DNA of 64,000 bases from Lepidurus packardi. Lineage: Eukaryota > Arthropoda > Branchiopoda > Notostraca > Triopsidae. The translations under genes were made by a program, and so were the position numbers. Numbering within the stretch: the first letter of the stretch is position 1; the number at the start of each line of letters is the position of its first letter. The notes under the pieces were generated by a model. That model was given only the letters and a program-made list of their open reading frames with translations. It did not search any database and had not been told where the DNA came from. This document shows, piece after piece, positions 53,474-64,000 of the stretch. Location of the stretch: positions 2,376,565 through 2,440,564 of the forward strand of contig JAKZAN010000001.1 in assembly GCA_023053545.1 (NCBI GenBank). The letters are read 5' to 3'.

Positions 53474-56400
53474 TGAATTACTGACTTAATTCATCAATTA
53501 CTGAATTGATTCATGAATTATTGACTCAATTAATGAATTGCTGAATTAATTATTGAATTACTGACTTAATTCATGAATTACTGACTTAATTCATGAAATA
53601 CTAACTTAATTAATGAAATACTGAATTAAATTATGAATTACTGACTTAATTCATGAATTACTGAATTAATTCATGAACTACTGACTTAATTCATGAATTG
53701 CTGACTTAGTTCATGAATTACTGACTTAATTCATGAATTACTGACTTAATTCATGAATTATTGACTTAATTCATGAATTACTGACTTAATTCATGAATTA
53801 CTGACTTAATTTATGAATTACTGACTTAATTCATGAATTACTGACCTAATTCATGAACAACTGATTTAATTCATGAATTACTGACTTAAATAATGAATTA
53901 CTGACTTAATTCATGAATTAATGTCTTAAATAATGAATTACTGACTTAATTCATGAATTACTAAATTAATTCATGAATTACTGACTTAATTCATGAATTA
54001 CTGACTAAATTCATGAATTACTGACTAAATTCATGAATTACTGACTTAATTACTGACTAAATTCATGAATTACTGACTTAATTACTGACTAAACTCATGA
54101 ATTATTGACTTAATTCATGAATTCCTGACTTAATTCATGAATTCCTGACTTAATTCATGAATTCCTTCCTTAATTAATAAATTACTGACCTAATTCATGA
54201 ATTACTGACCTAATTCATGAACTACTGACCTAGTTAATGAATTACTGACTAAATTAATGAATAACTGACTTAATTCATGAATTCCTGACTTCACTAATGA
54301 ATTACTGACTTAATTCATGAATTACTGACTTAATTAATGAACTACTGATTTAATTAATGAATTACTGACTTAATTCATGAATTCCTGACTTTATTAATGA
54401 ATTACTGACTTAATTCATGAATTACTGACCTAATTCATGAACAACTGATTTAATTCATAAACTACTGAATTAATTCATGAATTAGGGACTTAATTCATGA
54501 ATTACTGAATTAATTCATGAACTACTGACTTAATTCATGAATTACTGACTAAATTCATGAATTACTGACTTAATTACTGAATTACTGACTTAATTCATGA
54601 ATTACTGCTTAATTCATGAATTACTGAATTAATTCATGAATTACTGACTTAATTCATGAATAACTGACTTAATTATTGAATTACTGCTTAATTCATGAAT
54701 TACTGAATTAATTCATGAATTACTGACTTAATTCATGAATAACTGACTTAATTAATGAATTACCGACTTAGTTAATGAATTCCTGACTTAATCTATGAAT
54801 TCCTGACTTAATTCATGAATTCCTGAAATAATTAATGAATTTCAGAGCTGATTAATGAATTACCGACTTAATTCATGAATTCCTGACATAAATAATGAAT
54901 TACTGACTTGATTCAAGAATTACTGACCTGATTTATGAATTACTGACCTGATTCATGAATTACTGACTTAATTAATGAATTACTGACTTAATTCATGAAT
55001 TACTAACTTAATTAATAAATTAATGAATTAGTGACTTAGTTAATGAATTCCTGACTTAATTAATGAATTACTGACCTGATTCATGAATTACTGACCTGAT
55101 TCATGAATTACTGACTTTATTCATGAATTTCTGACTTAATTCATGAATTAGTGACTTAATTCATGAATTACTGACTTTAGTCAGGAATTACTGACTTAAT
55201 TCATGAATTACTGACTAAATTCATAAAACTACTGATTTAATTCATGAACTACTTACTTAATTCATGAATTACTGACTTAATTCATGAATTATTGACTCAA
55301 TTAATGAATTCGTGACTTAATTCATGAATTTCTGACTTCATTAATGAATTACTGACTTAATTCATGAATTACTGACTAAATTCATGAATTACTAACTTAA
55401 TTAATGAATTACTGACTTAATTCATCAATTACTGACTTAATTCATGAATTATTGACTCAATTAATGAATTCGTGACTTCATTAATGAATTACTGACTAAA
55501 TTCATGAATAACTGATTTAATTAATAAACTACAGACCTAATTCATGAATAACTGACTTAATTCATGAATTACTGACTTAATTCATGTATTACTAACTTAA
55601 TTCATGAATTACTGACTTAATTCATCAATTACTGACTTAATTCATGAATTATTGACTCAATTAATGAATTGCTGAATTAATTAATGAATTACTGACTTAA
55701 ATCATGAATTACTGACTTAATTCATGAATTACTGACTTAATTCATGAATTACTGACTTAATTCATGTATTACTAACTTAATTCATGAATTACTGACTTAA
55801 TTCATCAATTACTGAATTGATTCATGAATTATTGACTCAATTAATGAATTGCTGAATTAATTATTGAATTACTGACTTAATTCATGAATTACTGACTTAA
55901 TTCATGAAATACTAACTTAATTAATGAAATACTGAATTAAATTATGAATTACTGACTTAATTCATGAATTACTGAATTAATTCATGAACTACTGACTTAA
56001 TTCATGAATTGCTGACTTAGTTCATGAATTACTGACTTAATTCATGAATTACTGACTTAATTCATGAATTATTGACTTAATTCATGAATTACTGACTTAA
56101 TTCATGAATTACTGACTTAATTTATGAATTACTGACTTAATTCATGAATTACTGACCTAATTCATGAACAACTGATTTAATTCATGAATTACTGACTTAA
56201 ATAATGAATTACTGACTTAATTCATGAATTAATGTCTTAAATAATGAATTACTGACTTAATTCATGAATTACTAAATTAATTCATGAATTACTGACTTAA
56301 TTCATGAATTACTGACTAAATTCATGAATTACTGACTAAATTCATGAATTACTGACTTAATTACTGACTAAATTCATGAATTACTGACTTAATTACTGAC

Positions 56401-59400
56401 TAAATTCATGAATTATTGACTTAATTCATGAATTCCTGACTTAATTCATGAATTCCTGACTTAATTCATGAATTCCTTCCTTAATTAATAAATTACTGAC
56501 CTAATTCATGAATTACTGACCTAATTCATGAACTACTGACCTAGTTAATGAATTACTGACTAAATTAATGAATAACTGACTTAATTCATGAATTCCTGAC
56601 TTCACTAATGAATTACTGACTTAATTCATGAATTACTGACTTAATTAATGAACTACTGATTTAATTAATGAATTACTGACTTAATTCATGAATTCCTGAC
56701 TTCATTAATGAATTACTGACTTAATTCATGAATTACTGACTTAATTAATGAATTACTGACCTAATTCATGAACAACTGATTTAATTCATAAACTACTGAA
56801 TTAATTCATGAATTAGGGACTTAATTCATGAATTACTGACTTAAATAATGAATTACTGACTTAGTTAATGAATTACTGACTTATTGATGAATTATTGACT
56901 TAAATAATGAATTACTGACTTAATTCATGAATTACTGAATTAATTAATGAAATACTGACTTAAATTATGAATTACTGACTTAATTCATGAATTACTGAAT
57001 TAATTCATGAACTACTGACTTAATTCATGAATTACTGACTAAATTCATGAATTACTGACTTAATTACTGAATTACTGACTTAATTCATGAATTACTGCTT
57101 AATTCATGAATTACTGAATTAATTCATGAATTACTGACTTAATTCATGAATAACTGACTTAATTATTGAATTACTGCTTAATTCATGAATTACTGAATTA
57201 ATTCATGAATTACTGACTTAATTCATGAATAACTGACTTAATTAATGAATTACCGACTTAGTTAATGAATTCCTGACTTAATCTATGAATTCCTGACTTA
57301 ATTCATGAATTCCTGAAATAATTAATGAATTTCAGAGCTGATTAATGAATTACCGACTTAATTCATGAATTCCTGACATAAATAATGAATTACTGACTTG
57401 ATTCAAGAATTACTGACCTGATTTATGAATTACTGACCTGATTCATGAATTACTGACTTAATTAATGAATTACTGACTTAATTCATGAATTACTAACTTA
57501 ATTAATAAATTAATGAATTAGTGACTTAGTTAATGAATTCCTGACTTAATTAATGAATTACTGACCTGATTCATGAATTACTGACCTGATTCATGAATTA
57601 CTGACTTTATTCATGAATTTCTGACTTAATTCATGAATTAGTGACTTAATTCATGAATTACTGACTTTAGTCAGGAATTACTGACTTAATTCATGAATTA
57701 CTGACTAAATTCATAAAACTACTGATTTAATTCATGAACTACTTACTTAATTCATGAATTACTGACTTAATTCATGAATTATTGACTCAATTAATGAATT
57801 CGTGACTTAATTCATGAATTTCTGACTTCATTAATGAATTACTGACTTAATTCATGAATTACTGACTAAATTCATGAATTACTAACTTAATTAATGAATT
57901 ACTGACTTAATTCATCAATTACTGACTTAATTCATGAATTATTGACTCAATTAATGAATTCGTGACTTCATTAATGAATTACTGACTAAATTCATGAATA
58001 ACTGATTTAATTAATAAACTACAGACCTAATTCATGAATAACTGACTTAATTCATGAATTACTGACTTAATTCATGTATTACTAACTTAATTCATGAATT
58101 ACTGACTTAATTCATCAATTACTGACTTAATTCATGAATTATTGACTCAATTAATGAATTGCTGAATTAATTAATGAATTACTGACTTAAATCATGAATT
58201 ACTGACTTAATTCATGAATTACTGACTTAATTCATGAATTACTGACTTAATTCATGTATTACTAACTTAATTCATGAATTACTGACTTAATTCATCAATT
58301 ACTGAATTGATTCATGAATTATTGACTCAATTAATGAATTGCTGAATTAATTATTGAATTACTGACTTAATTCATGAATTACTGACTTAATTCATGAAAT
58401 ACTAACTTAATTAATGAAATACTGAATTAAATTATGAATTACTGACTTAATTCATGAATTACTGAATTAATTCATGAACTACTGACTTAATTCATGAATT
58501 GCTGACTTAGTTCATGAATTACTGACTTAATTCATGAATTACTGACTTAATTCATGAATTATTGACTTAATTCATGAATTACTGACTTAATTCATGAATT
58601 ACTGACTTAACTTATGAATTACTGACTTAATTCATGAATTACTGACCTAATTCATGAACAACTGATTTAATTCATGAATTACTGACTTAAATAATGAATT
58701 ACTGACTTAATTCATGAATTAATGTCTTAAATAATGAATTACTGACTTAATTCATGAATTACTAACTTAATTCATGAATTACTGACTTAATTCATCAATT
58801 ACTGACTTAATTCATGAATTACTGACTTAAGCCATTGACAATTGACTTAATTAATGAATTACTGACTTAATTCATGAATTACTGACTTAATTCATTAGTT
58901 ACTGACATAATTCATAAACTACTGACTAAATTAATGAATTACTGACTTAGTTTATGAATTACTGACTTAATTCATGAATTACTGACAATTCATGAATCCT
59001 GACTTAATTCTTGAATTACTGACTTAATTCATGAATTACTGACTTAATTCATGAATTACTGACTTAATTCATGAGTTACTGTCTTAATTAATGAATTACT
59101 GACTTAATTCATGAATTACTGACTTAATTCATGAATTACTGACTTAATTCATGAATTATTGACTTAATTCATGAATTACTGACTTAATTAATAAACTACT
59201 GACTTAATTAATGAATTACTGACTAAATTAATGAAATACTGACTTAATTCATCAATTCCTGACTTAATTAATGAATTACTGACTTAATTCATGAATTCGT
59301 GACTTCATTAATGAATTACTAACTTAATTCATGAATTACTGACTTAATTCATGAATTACTGACTTATTTCATGAATTATTGACTCAACTAATGAATTGCT

Positions 59401-62400
59401 GACTTAACTAATGAATTACTGACTTAATTCATGAATTACTGACTTAATTCATAAACTACTGACTTTATTCATGAATTATTGACTCAATAAATGAAATACT
59501 GACTTAATTCATGAATTCCTGACTTAATTCAAGAATTACTGACCTAATTCATGAACAACTGATTTAATTCATGAATTAATGACTTAATTCATGAATTACT
59601 GACTTAAATAATGAATTACTGACTTAATTAATGAATTACTGACTTAATTCATGAATTACTGCTTAATTCATGAACTACTGACTTAATTCATGAATTACTG
59701 ACTTCATTCATGAATTACTGTCTTAATTCATGAATTACTGACTTAATTAATGAGATACTGACTTAATTCATGAATTACTGACTTAATTCATGAATTACTG
59801 AATTAATTCATGAACAACTGATTTAATTCATGAATTAATGACTTAATTCATGAATTACGGACTTAATTCATGAATTACGGACTTAATTCATGAATTACTG
59901 ACTTAAATAATGAATTACTGACTTAGTTCATGAATTACTGACTTAATTCATGAATTACTGACTTAATTCATGAATTACTAACTTAATTCATCAATTACTG
60001 ACTTAATTCATCAATTACTGACTTAATTCATGAATTACTGACTTAAGCCATTGACAACTGACTTAATTAATAAATTACTGACTTAATTCATGAATTACTG
60101 ACTTAATTAATGAATTACTGTCTTAATTCATGAATTACTGACTTAATTAATGAATTACTGACTTAATTCATGTATTACTGACTTAATTAATGAATTACTG
60201 ACTTAATTCATGAATTCGTGACTTCATTAATGAATTACTAACTTAATTCATGAATTACTGACTTAATTCATCAATTACTGACTTAATTCATGAAATACTA
60301 ATTTAATTAATGAAATACTGACTTAAATTATGAATTACTGACTTAATTCATGAATTACTGACTTAATTCATGAATTACTAACTTAATTCATGAATTACTT
60401 ACTTAATTCATCAATTACTGACTTCATTCATGAATTATTGACTCAATTAATGAATTGCTGACTTAATTAATGAATTACTGACTTAATTCATGAATTACTG
60501 ACTTAATTCATAAAGTACTAACTTAATTAATGAAATACTGAATTAAATTATGAATTACTGACTTAATTCATGAATTACTGACTTAATTCATGAAATACTG
60601 CTTAATTCATGAATTACTGACTTAATTCATGAATTACTGACTTAATTCATGAATTACTGACTTAATTCATGAATTACTGACAATTCATGAATTACAGACT
60701 TCATTAATGAATTACTGACTTAATTCATGAATTACTGACTTAATTAATTAATTACTGACTTAATTCATGAATTACTAACTTAATTCATGAATTACTGACT
60801 TAATTCATCAATTACTGACTTAATTCATGAATTATTGACTCAATTAATGAATTACTGACTTAATTCATGAATTATTGACTTAATTCATGAATTACTGAAT
60901 TAATTCATGAACTACTGACTTAATTAATGAACTACTGACTAAATTAATGAATTACTGACGTAATTAATGAATTACTGACATAATTAATGAATTACTGACT
61001 TAATTCATGAATTACTGACTAAATTAATGAAATAATGACTTAATTCATGAATTACTGACTTAATTAATGAATTCGTGACTTCATTAATGAATTAGTGACT
61101 TAATTCATGAATTACTGACTAAATTAATGAAATTCTGACTTAATTCATGAATTACTGACTTAATTCATGAATTACTGACCTAATTCATGAACTAAATACT
61201 GACTTAAATACTGACTTAAATTATGTATTACTGACTTAATTCATGAATTACTGAATTAATTCATGAATTACTGACGAAATTCATGAATTACTGACTTAAT
61301 TAATGAATTTATGACTTAATTCATGAATTACTGACTTAATTCATGAATTACTGCTTAATTCATGAATTACTGACTTAATTCATAAATTACTGACTTAATT
61401 CATGAATTATTGACTCAATTAATGAATTGCTGACTTAGGTAATGCATTACTGACTTAATTTATGAATTACTGACCTAATTCATGAACAACTGATTTAATT
61501 CATTAACTACTGACTTAATTCATGAATTACTGACTTAATTGATGAATTAATGACTTAATTGATGAATTACTGACTTAATTCATGAATTACTAAATTAATT
61601 CATGAATTACTGTCTTAATTAATGAATTACTGACTTAATTTATGAATTACTGACTTAATTCATGAATTACTGACTTAATTCATAAACTACTGACTTAATT
61701 CATGAATTACTGACTAAATTAATGAAATACTGACTTAATTCATAAACTACTGACTTAATTCATGAATTACTGACTAAATTAATAAAATTCTGACTTAATT
61801 CATGAACTACTGACTTAATTCATGAATTACTGACCTAATTCATGAACAACTGATTTAATTCATGAACTAATAACTTAATTCATGAATTACGGACTTAGTT
61901 AATGAATTACTGACTTAATTCATGAATTACTGACTTAATTCATGAATTACTGACTTAATTCATGAATTACTGACTTAATTCATGAATTACTGACTTAATT
62001 AATGAATTACTGACTTAATTCATGAATTCGTGACTTAATTCATGAATTTCTGACTTCATTAATAAATTAATGACTTAATTCATGAAATACTGATTTAATT
62101 AATTAATTACAGACCTAATTCATGAATTACTGACTTAATTCATGAATTACTGACTTAATTCATGAATGACTAACTTAATTCATGAATTACTGACTTAATT
62201 CATAAATTACTGACTTAATTAATGAATTACTGATTTAGTTAATGAATCACGGACTTAATTCATGAATTACTGACAATTCATGAATCCTGACTTAATTCTT
62301 GAATTACTGACTTAATTCATTTATAACTGACTTAATTAATGAATTACTGACTTAATTCATGAATTACTGACTTAATTCATGAATTACTGTCTTAATTAAT

Positions 62401-64000
62401 GAATTACTGACTTAATTAATGAATTACTGACTTAATTCATGAATTATTGACTTAATTCATGAATTATTGACTTAATTCATAAACTACTGACCTAATTCAT
62501 GAATTACTGACTACATTAATGAAATACTGACTTAATTCATGAATTCGTGACTTCATTAATGAATTAGTGACTTAATTCATGAATTACTGACTTAATTAAT
62601 GAACAACTGATTTAATTCATGAACTAATGACTTAATTCATGAATTACTGACTTAAATAATGAATTACTGACTTAAATAATGAATTACTGAATTAATTAAT
62701 GAATTACGGACTTAATTGATGAATTAATGACTTAAATAATGAATTACTGACTTAATTCATGAATTACTGAATTAATTCATGAACTATTGACTTAATTAAT
62801 GAATTACTGACTAAATTCATGAATTACTGACTTAATTACTGACTTAATTCATGAATTACTGAATTAATTCATAAAACTATAGACTTAATTCATGAATTAC
62901 TGACTAAATTCATGAATTACTGACTTAATTACTGACTTAATTCATGAATTACTGACTTTATTCATGAATTACTGCTTAATTCATGAACTACTGACTTAAT
63001 TCATGAATTACTGACTTAATTAATAAATTACTGAGTTAATTAATGAATTACTGACTAAGTTAATGAATTACTGCCTTAATTCATGAATTACTGACTTAAT
63101 TAATGAATTACTGACTTAATTAATGAATTACTGACTTCATTAATGAATTAGTGACTTAATTCATCAATTACTGACTTAATTCATGAATTATTGACTCAAT
63201 TAATGAATTACTGACTTAATTCATGAATTATTGACTTAATTCATGAATTACTGAATTAATTCATGAACTACTGACTTAATTAATGAACTACTGACTAAAT
63301 TAATGAATTACTGACGTAATTAATGAATTACTGACATAATTAATGAATTACTGACTTAATTCATGAATTACTGACTAAATTAATGAAATAATGACTTAAT
63401 TCATGAATTACTGACTTAATTAATGAATTCGTGACTTCATTAATGAATTAGTGACTTAATTCATGAATTACTGACTAAATTAATGAAATTCTGACTTAAT
63501 TCATGAATTACTGACTTAATTCATGAATTACTGACCTAATTCATGAACTAAATACTGACTTAAATACTGACTTAAATTATGTATTACTGACTTAATTCAT
63601 GAATTACTGAATTAATTCATGAATTACTGACGAAATTCATGAATTACTGACTTAATTAATGAATTTATGACTTAATTCATGAATTACTGACTTAATTCAT
63701 GAATTACTGCTTAATTCATGAATTACTGACTTAATTCATAAATTACTGACTTAATTCATGAATTATTGACTCAATTAATGAATTGCTGACTTAGGTAATG
63801 AATTACTGACTTAATTTATGAATTACTGACCTAATTCATGAACAACTGATTTAATTCATTAACTACTGACTTAATTCATGAATTACTGACTTAATTGATG
63901 AATTAATGACTTAATTGATGAATTACTGACTTAATTCATGAATTACTAAATTAATTCATGAATTACTGTCTTAATTAATGAATTACTGACTTAATTTATG
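53474..64000. repeat. 20-bp satellite, block III (runs off the right edge)
   Basis: About 10.5 kb of the same 20-bp monomers with no other insertion. It contains near-identical higher-order units: 53490-55800 and 55801-58290, and a second pair with an offset of 2356 bases (60806-61650 and 63162-64000). Confidence 0.96.
53490..58290. repeat. Higher-order satellite repeat, two copies of about 2.3 and 2.5 kb
   Basis: The marker TTCATCAATTACTGAATTGA starts at 53490, 55801 and 58291. The order of variant monomers is nearly the same in both units. The second unit is 179 bases longer because of an extra monomer and a block of about 159 bases around 56840-57000 that is also present at 47395-47560, so the first unit has probably lost it. 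Confidence 0.8.

Overview
The window is animal nuclear DNA. Its host genes have short GT-AG introns (51-184 bp), no operons, and the retroelements are of metazoan type (BEL/Pao, several Ty3/Gypsy lineages, one non-LTR LINE family, MULE, PIF/Harbinger, hAT). Compact introns, a NACHT-LRR gene and this element mix suggest an arthropod, perhaps a branchiopod crustacean, but the species cannot be fixed from the sequence. I saw no bacterial genes, CRISPR arrays, rRNA or tRNA genes.

Layout. Positions 15-3558 (minus) hold ten exons of an STK11IP/LIP1 orthologue that runs off the left edge. Positions 5048-8940 (minus) hold a MULE transposase gene (C2H2, DDE, SWIM-like and PHD-like parts) cut in two by a 5'-truncated LINE (copy A) with an 11-bp target duplication. 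Positions 9794-12223 (minus) hold a small three-exon CCHC zinc-knuckle gene, broken by a PIF/Harbinger element (9864-11744) with 328-bp terminal inverted repeats; this element lost the catalytic part of its transposase but keeps its MADF gene. A 128-bp hAT-type MITE with an 8-bp TSD lies at 13020-13147, and a short tandem repeat at 14139-14390. Positions 14729-18767 (plus) hold an eight-exon NACHT NTPase/LRR gene with a RHIM-like motif before the NACHT domain and two reading-frame breaks.

Positions 19864-35403 are nested retroelements: Gypsy-1 (deleted, 401-bp LTRs), Gypsy-2 (complete, 165-bp LTRs that look identical, inserted into the integrase of Gypsy-3), LINE B (decayed, inserted farther along Gypsy-3), and a second, inverted Gypsy-3 fragment.

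From about 35.4 kb to the right edge the window is a 20-bp AT-rich satellite (about 17 kb in three blocks). It was split by a BEL/Pao element (40017-46338, TSD GACTT) and by a full-length LINE (copy C, 48527-53473) whose two ORFs are intact. The satellite monomer is a 14-bp perfect palindrome plus a 6-bp spacer and is organised into higher-order repeats.

The STK11IP homologue and the NACHT gene are the only sizeable host genes; the rest is mobile or satellite DNA, consistent with a heterochromatic or pericentromeric neighbourhood. All elements were read by eye; no database search was run.
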